From Candidatus Heimdallarchaeota archaeon (GTDB taxonomy: Archaea > Asgardarchaeota > Heimdallarchaeia > JABLTI01), in assembly GCA_019894765.1 (NCBI GenBank), contig JAGXNT010000007.1, positions 1 to 30,603 of the forward strand: a stretch of DNA of 30,603 bases. The letters run 5' to 3'. The notes below the pieces were generated by a model. That model saw only the letters and a list, made by a program, of their open reading frames with translations. It was not told where the DNA came from and ran no database searches. The position numbers and the translations under genes are program-made. Numbering within the stretch: position 1 is the first letter of the stretch; each line of letters opens with the position of its first letter. Shown here piece after piece: positions 8,022-16,242 of the stretch.

Positions 8022-8852
8022 TTGGCAAAGTTAATATTTAAAGTAGTAATCATTGGAGACCCAGCTGTTGGAAAAACAAGTATAAGAAGAAAATACTTGG
8101 GAGAAACAACAAATAAGGAATATATCTATACCATAGGGGCTGATTTCGCAACAAAGAGAATAAAGCTCTCCAATAATCTTTCCGTCCAATATCAAATTTT
8201 TGACTTGGCTGGGCAACAGAAATTCGATAAGGTTAGAGCTACTTTTTATTCCGGAGTACAAGCAGCAATTCTTGTCTATGATATAACGGATAATAATACT
8301 TTGAGGAATTTACCAAAGTGGATTAGAGAAGCCAAGAAAAATAATGATGGTACATTGGAAACTTTTGTAATCGTCGGTAATAAAATAGATTTAATGGATC
8401 AGAAGCAATCAAATGATGCGCTTATGAAAAAAATACAGCTGGAATTATCGAAGGAGATGGGGCACAACATTATGCACATCTATTCTAGCGCATTAACTGG
8501 TGAGAATATTGATTCGCTTTTCAAGAAACTAACTTATGAATTGCTAGTTGCGTATAGTAAAGAATCACCTGAAATTGCTAATCTTCTAAGAGAAGTCGAA
8601 AGTAAACTTGTTGTGAAAACTCCCACTATATCCAAACCTGAAATTCTCCCTTCAAAAGCTGATGTTAAAGATAAAGCACTCGAGAGTATCGTCGAAAATC
8701 GTTTGAGAAGATTCGAATTAGAAATCGGTCATTTGAAATCAGAAATCAGAGAACTACATATCGACATCCAATATTTGCAGGATTTAATTTTGAAATACAT
8801 AAATGATCATAAAGATTTACTCGAGAAAATAAGTCTGCGAGATGACTTTTAG
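8022..8852 (+). CDS. Rab/Ras-like small GTPase with C-terminal coiled coil
   Basis: A small GTPase with every nucleotide-binding motif intact: G1 GDPAVGKTS (12-20), G2 Thr37 in YTIGADF, G3 DLAGQ (61-65) with the catalytic Gln, G4 NKID (120-123) and G5 SSAL (155-158). The G domain (about 1-180) is the eukaryote-like Rab/Ras superfamily type common in Asgard archaea. It is followed by a linker and a helical, charged tail (about 215-270) predicted to coil. There is no C-terminal prenylation cysteine, so membrane attachment by lipid is unlikely. The TTG start has AGGGTAGGA about 6 nt upstream. It follows the coiled-coil gene after 29 bp, suggesting a joint complex. Cellular role (trafficking, polarity, cytoskeleton) is not shown by the sequence. 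Confidence 0.92.
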   Translation: MAKLIFKVVIIGDPAVGKTSIRRKYLGETTNKEYIYTIGADFATKRIKLSNNLSVQYQIFDLAGQQKFDKVRATFYSGVQAAILVYDITDNNTLRNLPKWIREAKKNNDGTLETFVIVGNKIDLMDQKQSNDALMKKIQLELSKEMGHNIMHIYSSALTGENIDSLFKKLTYELLVAYSKESPEIANLLREVESKLVVKTPTISKPEILPSKADVKDKALESIVENRLRRFELEIGHLKSEIRELHIDIQYLQDLILKYINDHKDLLEKISLRDDF

Positions 8853-8869
8853 CTTTCATTTTATTCCAA

Positions 8870-8913
8870 AAACTTCAATTTACTTAAAAATGAAGTTTCT
8901 ATTGTATTTTTGA
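8870..8913 (+). terminator. hairpin and T-rich tract after the GTPase gene
   Basis: AAACTTCA (8870-8877) pairs with TGAAGTTT (8891-8898) across a 13-nt loop. A T-rich stretch ending in five T residues follows. It lies just past the GTPase stop and before the next gene's likely promoter. Confidence 0.5.
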
Positions 8914-8915
8914 GA

Positions 8916-8926
8916 AAAATATATGG
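8916..8926 (+). promoter_or_regulatory. possible TATA box of the 8961 gene
   Basis: An AAATATAT-like element lies about 40 bp before the ATG at 8961, which would give a leader of roughly 15 nt. It matches the archaeal TATA pattern only loosely. Confidence 0.3.
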
Positions 8927-8960
8927 GGTTTGTAAAAAGAAAATTGGGGTTATTTAGAAT

Positions 8961-9959
8961 ATGACTGTAAAAAAAATGGGAGGGATAATTACTCTGGTTC
9001 TCTTATTTTCACTTATATTTTTTGTAGATCATTCGATAATTATTCATTCAGCTTCAACAATAGGTGATTTTAATGATTTTGATTCGTTTACTTGGAATGT
9101 TGCTTATAATAATTCATTTGATCCTTCAACAAATAAGGAAACAACAAGTCATCTTGTTTTAGATAGAATTGTTGATGACGAACGCATTTGGTACAAATAC
9201 AATGATACTTTTGGTGATTTCGTATCAGACTGGATGAATCCTGATTTAACTGTCCAGAATCTTCCACTTGGTTCTACTGATACTATCTTAACCATTCCTA
9301 CATTACAAGAAATCATTCCAAATTTGTGTTTTATGCCTATAAACTGGTCAGAGAATAGTCTTAGATTTATTAATGGAACATATAATTTACTAAATGATAT
9401 TTACTATGTTGAGAATCCAAGTGAAAGTACTTTTATCCTAAACAGAAGATTTCGTTTTTCAGCTGCTTATCGAGAAGTTTGTATTTTCAAACATAATTTT
9501 GTAGATGATTTTGCAGAGGATTTCACAATCAATAATGAGAGAGTAACTGGTAATTTTACTGCTGTCTATAATACAGAATTAGGTTTCTTGATTGATTATC
9601 AGCTAATTCTACAAAGTTCGGTATCTTCAAGAAATCTTAATCTTTCAATAGAAATTCAAGAATCCTCTCAACCTTTAGGATGGTCAGTACATTTCAAAAG
9701 ATTCGTTGGATTTATGTGTACAGGTTTCCCTTATTTCTCTTCATGGATTCCTATTCTCAGTATTATATTTACAAAAGTCTATAGAAAGAAGAAAAGAGAA
9801 TTAGAGATTCTTGAAGGTCATAGAGCTGTTGTTGCTGCGAAGATGAAAGAGAAGGGGCTAGAAGAAGAGGATTTTTGCTTTATCAATATCTGTCCTTTTT
9901 GCTTGGAAGAATTGAAGAAAAATCAAAAGAAATGTCCTAAATGTAAAGGTATACGATAA
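8961..9959 (+). CDS. membrane-anchored exported-domain protein with cytosolic zinc ribbon
   Basis: No family is recognised. The 332-residue protein has a clear layout. A hydrophobic signal or anchor lies at about 7-30. A polar domain of about 215 residues follows, rich in Asn, Asp and aromatic residues with several N-glycosylation sequons (for example NDT, NGT, NFT). A second hydrophobic span lies at about 248-272, followed by a strongly basic stop-transfer (YRKKKRE) and a cytosolic tail. The tail ends in a four-cysteine zinc ribbon, CPFC at 311-314 and CPKC at 325-328. The layout suggests an outside domain linked through one span to a cytosolic metal-binding module, which would suit signalling or assembly. 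The gene converges on tldE and ends just before a strong hairpin. Confidence 0.8.
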   Translation: MTVKKMGGIITLVLLFSLIFFVDHSIIIHSASTIGDFNDFDSFTWNVAYNNSFDPSTNKETTSHLVLDRIVDDERIWYKYNDTFGDFVSDWMNPDLTVQNLPLGSTDTILTIPTLQEIIPNLCFMPINWSENSLRFINGTYNLLNDIYYVENPSESTFILNRRFRFSAAYREVCIFKHNFVDDFAEDFTINNERVTGNFTAVYNTELGFLIDYQLILQSSVSSRNLNLSIEIQESSQPLGWSVHFKRFVGFMCTGFPYFSSWIPILSIIFTKVYRKKKRELEILEGHRAVVAAKMKEKGLEEEDFCFINICPFCLEELKKNQKKCPKCKGIR

Positions 9960-9973
9960 AAAAATAAGAAGAT

Positions 9974-9998
9974 ACCTCGGTTTCGCCGAGGTTTTTTT
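9974..9998. terminator. intrinsic-type terminator between 8961-9959 and tldE
   Basis: ACCTCGG, five bases, CCGAGGT: a perfect 7-bp G+C-rich stem followed by seven T residues on the plus strand. The T-run touches the TGA stop of the leftward tldE. It looks like a bacterial intrinsic terminator and is the clearest one in the window. Confidence 0.8.
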
Positions 9999-11359
9999 CA
10001 TCCATTAACTGTAAAACCATTGAAAGCAATTGTTGGTGTCTTCACTGCCGGGAGTAATTTTGAATCAGAACCGATGTTTCTGATACCTAAATAACTCTTG
10101 TATAAATTGCCAGCAATTGTAATGGGATTTAATGGATGGGTTATTTCTCCATTTTCGATCAAATAGGCAGAAGTTGCAACAACAGAAAAGTCACCCGAAA
10201 TTCGGTTTGAATGCATCATGCCCATAACTGAATCCATAACATATACACCTTTATCGATTCCAGAAATTATTTCGTCAAAACTTTTTGAACCTGGTTGAAT
10301 AACAATTGTTGTTGGTGATATGCCAGGTGTACTTTCGTAGTCCTGACCTCGAGTGGCATTACCGGTGCTTTTTGCTTTTCCTAATCGTCCATAATAACTA
10401 TCATACAAGAAAGAGCGTAGAACTCCTTTTTCAATGATGTTTGTGGATTGTCTAGGTACTCCTTCATAGTCAATTTCTGAAGTGTTCAAGCCTTCTGGTA
10501 ATTGACCATCATCGGTAATTGTAAGTTCTGGGATCCCTACTTTATCACCGAGTTTATCCATGAAATAGCTGTTCTTTTCAACAACTTGACGACCGTTTAC
10601 AGAATTCGAAAGTGATGTTTGCCAGAAACTAGACATAACAATTGGATTCCAAACAGTTGGTAGTACTCCAGTAAAATCAAGAGGTTTTGAACCAAGGAGT
10701 TTTATTGCTTTTTCTGAACAATTTTTCCCTAGATTTTTATCTTCTGGGACACTTCGTGTTACAGAGAAATCAAAAGCGCTTTTTCGTTCTTGTTCTTCCA
10801 TTGCTGTTACAAAGTTAACCATGATGTAAGCAGTATAACTTGTTGAACCAGAGACTCCTTCAGAATTTGCAATAGCATAGCCCCCATATGTTGAGGTAGT
10901 ACGTGCAGTTGCTGAAATTATTCTAGGATCGAATTCCTTAGATTCTTTGAATGTCTTATTTGTCTTGTTTACAATGTCTTCTGTAGTTAATGCAACGATA
11001 TTATGATCAAGAATTCCATCTTTTGCTGGTTTCATTTTATTAGCGAATTTTTCGAACCCTTCATTATCTTGTTTCATGGATTTCGCTACTGTTAACGCTT
11101 CATCAACTGCATGCTTTAAGGCTTCGTCTGTTAAACTACTCATGGCTGCAAAACCCATTTTCTTGCCTTGAGCAATTCGAACACCGATACCTTCATTTCG
11201 ACCATCGATTGCTTGAATCATGCCTGATTGATTTGCCACATTGATTGATTTTTGTGTGCTGACAAATATTTCGGTTTGATCTGCACCTTTGCTTTTAGCA
11301 TATTTCAAACCCGCATCAGTTAAAGATAATAAATCATCTTTTAATGTATCAAAGCTCAT
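9998..11359 (-). CDS. tldE: TldE/PmbA-family protein, partner of TldD
   Basis: The non-metal-binding subunit of the TldD/TldE heterodimeric protease. The 453 residues match PmbA/TldE: an N-terminal alpha/beta domain with 'NVANQSGMIQAIDGRNEGIGVR', split here as NVANQSGM and GRNEGIGVR, then a C-terminal domain with KSTGNATRG and GDFSVVATSAYLIENGEI. It lacks the HExxxH motif seen in its partner, as expected. Its ATG lies immediately after the tldD stop with no base between. GGAGGAG sits 8 nt upstream, inside the end of tldD, so translation is probably coupled. In E. coli the complex trims microcin B17 and degrades CcdA; a natural substrate in archaea is not established. Confidence 0.93.
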   Translation of the reverse strand: MSFDTLKDDLLSLTDAGLKYAKSKGADQTEIFVSTQKSINVANQSGMIQAIDGRNEGIGVRIAQGKKMGFAAMSSLTDEALKHAVDEALTVAKSMKQDNEGFEKFANKMKPAKDGILDHNIVALTTEDIVNKTNKTFKESKEFDPRIISATARTTSTYGGYAIANSEGVSGSTSYTAYIMVNFVTAMEEQERKSAFDFSVTRSVPEDKNLGKNCSEKAIKLLGSKPLDFTGVLPTVWNPIVMSSFWQTSLSNSVNGRQVVEKNSYFMDKLGDKVGIPELTITDDGQLPEGLNTSEIDYEGVPRQSTNIIEKGVLRSFLYDSYYGRLGKAKSTGNATRGQDYESTPGISPTTIVIQPGSKSFDEIISGIDKGVYVMDSVMGMMHSNRISGDFSVVATSAYLIENGEITHPLNPITIAGNLYKSYLGIRNIGSDSKLLPAVKTPTIAFNGFTVNG

Positions 11360-12808
11360 TTATTGTTCTCCTCCAAACATTGCTTCTGAGAATAATATCT
11401 TTGGAGATCCAAGACCTGTAGGCAATGGAAATTGTTGTCCTTTTCCGCAGCCACCAAAGTAGCCAGAACTAATTTCAAGTTCCTTAGTTAATCCTTCAAC
11501 GTTGTTCAATAAAGCAAGAAGCTCGCCTTTTATTGTGACATCCTTTAGTGGATATTTAATCTCACCATTTTCAACCCAATATCCTCGAACAGCTTTGAAC
11601 AGAAATGTACCTTGTGTTGGATTGACTTGTCCACCCGAAGTTTGTATGGCATAGATTCCTTCTTTTAGTTGCTCAATTGCTTCCTCTTCTGTAAGATTTC
11701 CTGGTTTGAAGTATGTGTTCTTCATTCTTGGAATGGGATTAAAGCGATAATGAATTGCTCTTGCATTTCCAGTTAGTCCACCTTTCAGGAATTTAGCTGA
11801 AGCTCGATTATGAAGATATCCTTTCAAAATACCATCTTCAACAAGAAGAGTTTTTGTTGTAGGAGTTCCCTCATCATCATAAGGCAACCAAAATCCATTG
11901 TATTGCAAATCAGGGGTTCCTTCATCATAAATGGTTACAATATCTGTTCCGATTTTTGCACCAAGTTTGCCTTTTAAAACAGTACTATTTGTAAGAACAG
12001 CATCTGCTTCTGTGCAATGTCCAAAAGACTCATGTGCTAAAACACCACTTAAGCGATTATCACACAATGCTCTAAATTTACCTGCAGGAGCTGCTTTCGC
12101 ATCTCTTTGTTCTTTAGACCATTCAAGCGCTTTCTTTCCTAAGAATTCAGGGGAGTATTCCTTTTTATCGAAAAGCTCAAGACCTTTAGATCCTCCAGCA
12201 CCATTTACACCTCTTACAAGTGAATCCCCAGAGGTTGCAGTAGCTGTAAGTCTTACTCTTAGATCAATTACTAATGGTTCCCATGAGATTTCATCTCCAT
12301 CGGAATTCAGAAAGTATTTACTACCATAAGATTCTCCATACATTGCACTAGAAGATTTTATCCAATCAGCATCACCTATGGCTGCTGTTTCAATTCGATC
12401 CATTAAGTCTATTTTATACTCAAGGTCGAAATCCTTTGGATGCTTCTTTAATGGTAGTTTTAGGTCATGTACCTTTGAGGTTTTTTCTCTTTCATTAATA
12501 TCAAGCTTAAGTTTGGCTATACTTGAGGATGCTTTTGCAATACCGAATGCACTTTCAACACATTCCTTTACTGCCTTTTTTTCTAAATTAGCAGTATAAG
12601 AAAAACCTGAAACACCTTTGTAATAAGCTGTAACACCAAGTCCACGTCGTCGATTTATGTTTGTTTCTTTGATTTTTTGGTTTTCTTTGATTAAGGTTCG
12701 TAGTTGTAAGTCATCAAAACGAGCTTCGACATTGTCAGCACCAAGTTTTTCGCCAACGTCAAGTCCATATCGAAGTATATCAAACAAATTTTTCACCGAA
12801 TCTTTCAA
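11360..12808 (-). CDS. tldD: TldD metalloprotease subunit
   Basis: The catalytic subunit of the TldD/TldE protease. The 482 residues contain HESFGH (His259, Glu260, His264), which supplies two zinc ligands and the catalytic Glu. The third ligand is a cysteine, here in FGGCGKGQQ at about Cys454, so the active site is complete. The start is a TTG at 12808 in a weak context; a GTG at 12796 is possible and would remove four residues. A TATA-like TAAATAAT lies about 20 nt upstream of the TTG, so the mRNA may have almost no leader. It is the first gene of the two-gene operon tldD-tldE. No candidate precursor peptide gene is visible next to it. Confidence 0.94.
   Translation of the reverse strand: MKDSVKNLFDILRYGLDVGEKLGADNVEARFDDLQLRTLIKENQKIKETNINRRRGLGVTAYYKGVSGFSYTANLEKKAVKECVESAFGIAKASSSIAKLKLDINEREKTSKVHDLKLPLKKHPKDFDLEYKIDLMDRIETAAIGDADWIKSSSAMYGESYGSKYFLNSDGDEISWEPLVIDLRVRLTATATSGDSLVRGVNGAGGSKGLELFDKKEYSPEFLGKKALEWSKEQRDAKAAPAGKFRALCDNRLSGVLAHESFGHCTEADAVLTNSTVLKGKLGAKIGTDIVTIYDEGTPDLQYNGFWLPYDDEGTPTTKTLLVEDGILKGYLHNRASAKFLKGGLTGNARAIHYRFNPIPRMKNTYFKPGNLTEEEAIEQLKEGIYAIQTSGGQVNPTQGTFLFKAVRGYWVENGEIKYPLKDVTIKGELLALLNNVEGLTKELEISSGYFGGCGKGQQFPLPTGLGSPKILFSEAMFGGEQ
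11368..11374 (-). promoter_or_regulatory. strong Shine-Dalgarno of tldE inside tldD
   Basis: GGAGGAG on the minus strand, 8 nt before the tldE ATG and within the last codons of tldD. It fixes the tldE start and supports coupled translation of the two subunits in equal amounts. Confidence 0.75.
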
Positions 12809-12994
12809 TTAAGATTTCTTTTGAATTATTTACTGACCATTGTTCCTGTTAACTTTGGATAGTAAAGACCAGTATCTTCAAGTCAAAAATATTTGTACAT
12901 ATAATTGACTATCTTTCTGTAACTCATTAAAACTAATTTGAATATTATATTAATTTTGATTAATCTTATTACAATTTGAAGAAAGGATACTCAA

Positions 12995-13420
12995 CTATCT
13001 TGAATAAACTGCTCTTATTGCTTGAGTTGCTCTCTCACCTAATGCGGAATCTAATTGATGAATTTCTACAACGGTATCAAATTCAATGTCAAGAATAATT
13101 TTTACGATCTCAATTATACTTAGCAAAACAAGTTCGAATTCTTTTTTACAAGAGATTAGACACCAAACATCAGTTCCCATCATTCTTAATCGTTCATCTT
13201 TAGCATCTGGGTCACAAACACTTCTATTGTATGTCATTACAATTTGCTCATCATAGTATTTTGGACCTAATATTGATGATTCCGGTGTACATGAATATGG
13301 TTCGATGGTGCTAAAGAGCATCATTAGATCTTCTTCACTTATCTTTAGTAAACCGTTAGAGTAAACGAGTAAGGGACCCATTACTTCATGCCAATAGTAG
13401 AATTGAATTGATATTTCCAA
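12995..13420 (-). CDS. small hypothetical protein, possibly longin-like
   Basis: 141 residues from a TTG at 13420, chosen because CGGAGA lies 6 nt upstream; a TTG at 13435 has no Shine-Dalgarno. No signal peptide or membrane span. It opens with two predicted strands around a Gly-Pro turn (ISIQFYYWHEVMGPLLVYS is part of this), then a helix, further strands (QIVMTYNRS, DVWCLISC), and a long hydrophobic helix ending in a charged one. The beta-beta-alpha-beta order, with the opening strand pair around 'GP', resembles longin and related GTPase-associated domains found in Asgard archaea. This is only a pattern impression. It is separated from tldD by 186 bp and may be a single transcript. Confidence 0.6.
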   Translation of the reverse strand: MEISIQFYYWHEVMGPLLVYSNGLLKISEEDLMMLFSTIEPYSCTPESSILGPKYYDEQIVMTYNRSVCDPDAKDERLRMMGTDVWCLISCKKEFELVLLSIIEIVKIILDIEFDTVVEIHQLDSALGERATQAIRAVYSR

Positions 13421-13550
13421 GGGTAATCTCCGCAAATAGTTCTTTTAGTTTATTATGAGAACTAATTTTAAAACCATTTGGAAAACGGCATAAAAATTTT
13501 GTCGATGGAAAAATCAGGTGCTGTAAACGCAATCACATTATCAAAGAGAA

Positions 13551-13817
13551 TTAGTTGGTTGTCAAAATGTGGTCTTTTTTGTATTCTAATGATTTTGAGC
13601 TTGAACCAACATATTCTCTCTCATATGACCCTAGCATCTTTAAGATGCAGGATCTACACTCAAACAATCCTTTGGATTTCATTGTACAAAAAATCACTTT
13701 ATTCCTTTTCGAACACCAATCATATAGACAATCAGTACAATAAGTATCTAATCCCTCTTCATCTTTGAGGGTAACCTTAGTTAAAACTAAAGCTTTCTGT
13801 TGGGTTTTGCTAACCAT
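13551..13817 (-). CDS. small cysteine-rich protein, likely zinc-binding
   Basis: 88 residues from the ATG at 13817, preceded by GGAAG with a 9-nt spacer; an ATG at 13841 would add eight residues without a clear Shine-Dalgarno. Six cysteines are arranged as Cys27-x2-Cys30, Cys35, Cys44 and Cys54-x2-Cys57, which suits a treble-clef or zinc-ribbon fold. The flanks are charged and there is no membrane span. The opposite strand also has open frames here, but those lack any such pattern. No family is recognised. The gene lies downstream of the M48 protease on the same strand, 122 bp away. Confidence 0.55.
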   Translation of the reverse strand: MVSKTQQKALVLTKVTLKDEEGLDTYCTDCLYDWCSKRNKVIFCTMKSKGLFECRSCILKMLGSYEREYVGSSSKSLEYKKDHILTTN

Positions 13818-13939
13818 TTTATTTAACTTCCAAAATAGCATCTCTTGCTTTTAAGTCATTAATCCAGAATTAGATATTTAGAAGGAGATATTTAATGAAA
13901 ACGTAAAGAGTAAACTGAAAGTATTCAGAGAGTAGAGAA

Positions 13940-15340
13940 TTAGGTTGTCGTAACCTTCGGATAGGCATAATATAAGAAAATGATTCGGTCTTTCATTGAA
14001 GGATGATCCCTTACTAATAAAGCACGTCTTGGGTATAAATCATGCTCAAATAATTCCTTATTGGGATTGCCAATGATTTCTTTTACAAGATTGTCTACTT
14101 CATCATCTTTCAAGTAAAGGTCTTTATCCTTATCAATTAGGAACCAATCAATTGTTAATTTACTTAACTCAGAGGCTATTTTTCTATCCTTCATTACTCC
14201 CTTTTCTAGTTGTTCTTCTCTTAGTGCAAGTAATTTTTCACTTGCTTTTGTAGTTAAATCCTTTATTTGTTCATCTGTTAATGGAACATAGAGATCTTCT
14301 TTCAGGTTTTTCAATCTTTGTTGGACGTAAATATGTACCGCTTTTTCTCGAGAGATTTCCATAGATAATTCTTCTGGTGGTAAATCCTTTAATCCTTGTA
14401 AAAATTCTCGGGAAACATCTTTCTTGCTTTCTCGACTTCCAAGCCACTTGAATTCTGTTCCAAATGCGGAAATAACATCCAATCTTTGACCTAATAAAAC
14501 AAGAGCATTTATGATATGATTTCTCCCGATTCTTTGAGCAGCATAGTAATCAGCCATTAACTCTGATTGCCTTCGAGAATAACTAAGGAGAAAGCGATTT
14601 AGTAAAGTAAAGGCCCAAATAACTATGATGAGTAGCAAAAGGAATCCTATCTGAACAAGAATTTCTCGAGCAAATTGATCAACAGAGATTATCAATCGAA
14701 TCATTTCTAAAATAATAATCAAGTATGCTAAGAAAGCATAGTAGTTTATTCCATATCTAAATATGTTTACGACACCATCTAAGCGTTTAACATGTCCTAG
14801 TTCATGTGATATTACTGCTCTTATTTCACGCTCATCTAATATCTCAAGAACATTTGCATCCAATACTATCCATGAGGATCTAATAAAAGGGAGAGGAATA
14901 ACATCCAAAGTCATAGCATTTGGTATACTAGTATCTGTTAAGTAAACTCGTTTTATGGATTTAATGTTGTGTTCTTCAGCTTGCTCATGTACCCATGTGT
15001 AGATCTTTTGAGGGTCAATCCTCAAATTCTTTAAAAGTTTATCATTATTATTCCCAACTAAGCCAGTTTCATTAATTTGTGCAAGCTCAGCTTTTCTAAA
15101 TCTTCTAAACATCACAATATAGGAGATTGTAATCTGAACAATAAATATCCCAAGTGCAAGCAATAATCGCCACCATTCAAAGCTTGAAAAGAATCTAATA
15201 AAAAGGAAGATTTTTTCTGCTTCAAAATCTATCTCAGATGTAGATGCAACTGCAATGTGAAAGAAATTCAATAAGAAGAATAGAATACCTGAAATTAGTA
15301 ATTTCATTCGTACTCTTAATAAAACACTATTTACAGTCAA
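13940..15340 (-). CDS. M48-family (HtpX/Ste24-like) membrane zinc metalloprotease
   Basis: The 466 residues contain HELGH (179-183), whose two His bind zinc with Glu180 as catalyst. The third ligand Glu260 lies in SELMADYYAA, the typical 'E..AD..A' signature of M48. Hydrophobic spans lie at about 13-33, 57-78, 196-220 and 227-250, with the active site on the membrane face between spans two and three. After the protease core comes a charged region of about 180 residues with no recognised motif, longer than in HtpX. The TTG start follows GAGGG with a 6-nt spacer. HtpX-type proteases take part in membrane protein quality control; substrates here are unknown. Confidence 0.92.
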   Translation of the reverse strand: MTVNSVLLRVRMKLLISGILFFLLNFFHIAVASTSEIDFEAEKIFLFIRFFSSFEWWRLLLALGIFIVQITISYIVMFRRFRKAELAQINETGLVGNNNDKLLKNLRIDPQKIYTWVHEQAEEHNIKSIKRVYLTDTSIPNAMTLDVIPLPFIRSSWIVLDANVLEILDEREIRAVISHELGHVKRLDGVVNIFRYGINYYAFLAYLIIILEMIRLIISVDQFAREILVQIGFLLLLIIVIWAFTLLNRFLLSYSRRQSELMADYYAAQRIGRNHIINALVLLGQRLDVISAFGTEFKWLGSRESKKDVSREFLQGLKDLPPEELSMEISREKAVHIYVQQRLKNLKEDLYVPLTDEQIKDLTTKASEKLLALREEQLEKGVMKDRKIASELSKLTIDWFLIDKDKDLYLKDDEVDNLVKEIIGNPNKELFEHDLYPRRALLVRDHPSMKDRIIFLYYAYPKVTTT

Positions 15341-15454
15341 TTAATTCCCTCATCATAGATACAATACTTAAGAATAGATGGTCTCGAATGTCTGAGAATA
15401 TTTTTCTACGACATTTAATTCTTAATAAGTTTGCTCATTATGTTATTAATAATA

Positions 15455-16141
15455 TTACTCTTTATTAATTGAATCAAGTAAAGCTTTCTTGGATGAAAAC
15501 CTCAATCTTTTAGCTATTTTATCTATAGCATGCACTGCACTATTTCTTATTCCATTAGTTGTATAACGATTGTCAGCAGAGTAATGTATTAGTAACTCAA
15601 CTGTAGATTTGTCGCCCACTTCTCCTAGAGAATATAGTATTTGGATGATTAATTCAATTGATTTTTGATCTCTTTTAGTACCAATTTCCTTAAGCATTGT
15701 TGTGAGTATTGGTTCTGCTTCTTTTAGCTCCATATAACCAAGACTCTCAGTGAAGATCAGATTTAGTTTATGTTTTTCTGAGGTCTCAACAGATTTAATT
15801 CGGTTTTCATAGTCAGCAATCAATTTCTCAACAGCAACATTTTTCATATGTTTTACACAGGCATTTGAGAGTGCATATCTTACAGTCCAATCCTTCTCAT
15901 CTAAAATCCTTGGAATTAATTCCTTTGTTAAATCAGAGTTTTTTATGTAACCAAGAATTGAAGCTGCTCCTTTTCGAATTTTTGGTTTCTTGTGTGTGAG
16001 GATTAGGTCTTTGAAGAATTCTACTCCATTCTCGTCTTCTAATACTACCCTTTCTAGCATAGTTGCTTTTTGTTCCCAATTTACGTATTTATTTTCAATA
16101 ATTTTGATTAGCTTTTTTTGAAATATTTTTTTCTTAATCAC
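15455..16141 (-). CDS. HEAT-repeat-like alpha-helical protein
   Basis: 228 residues, all predicted helical. Repeated helix pairs have the HEAT/PBS-lyase look: RKGAASILGYIKNSDL, WTVRYALSNACVKHM, ELIIQILYSLGEVGDKST and IRNSAVHAIDKIAKR. Such solenoids are usually protein-binding scaffolds. There is no signal peptide or membrane segment. The start is a GTG at 16141 with only a weak Shine-Dalgarno. The gene is upstream of the M48 protease on the same strand with 114 bp between, so the two may or may not share a transcript. It is divergent from the two-span protein at 16243. The binding partner is unknown. Confidence 0.75.
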   Translation of the reverse strand: MIKKKIFQKKLIKIIENKYVNWEQKATMLERVVLEDENGVEFFKDLILTHKKPKIRKGAASILGYIKNSDLTKELIPRILDEKDWTVRYALSNACVKHMKNVAVEKLIADYENRIKSVETSEKHKLNLIFTESLGYMELKEAEPILTTMLKEIGTKRDQKSIELIIQILYSLGEVGDKSTVELLIHYSADNRYTTNGIRNSAVHAIDKIAKRLRFSSKKALLDSINKE

Positions 16142-16242
16142 TATTGCACACTCAAATTGTAGGTTGTTGTTTAGAGGGGTAATTACAAAATATATCTTTT
16201 CTAAGAATTCATATAAGATTTAATAAGGGAAACATTCAATTT

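Noticed and set aside
11931..12329. Open frame of 132 codons on the plus strand within tldD
   Set aside because: It lies wholly antisense to a well-supported gene and its product shows no domain or ribosome site.
13478..13768. Plus-strand open frames overlapping the small cysteine-rich gene
   Set aside because: They have no Shine-Dalgarno and no coherent domain; the opposite strand has a spaced cysteine pattern and a ribosome site.
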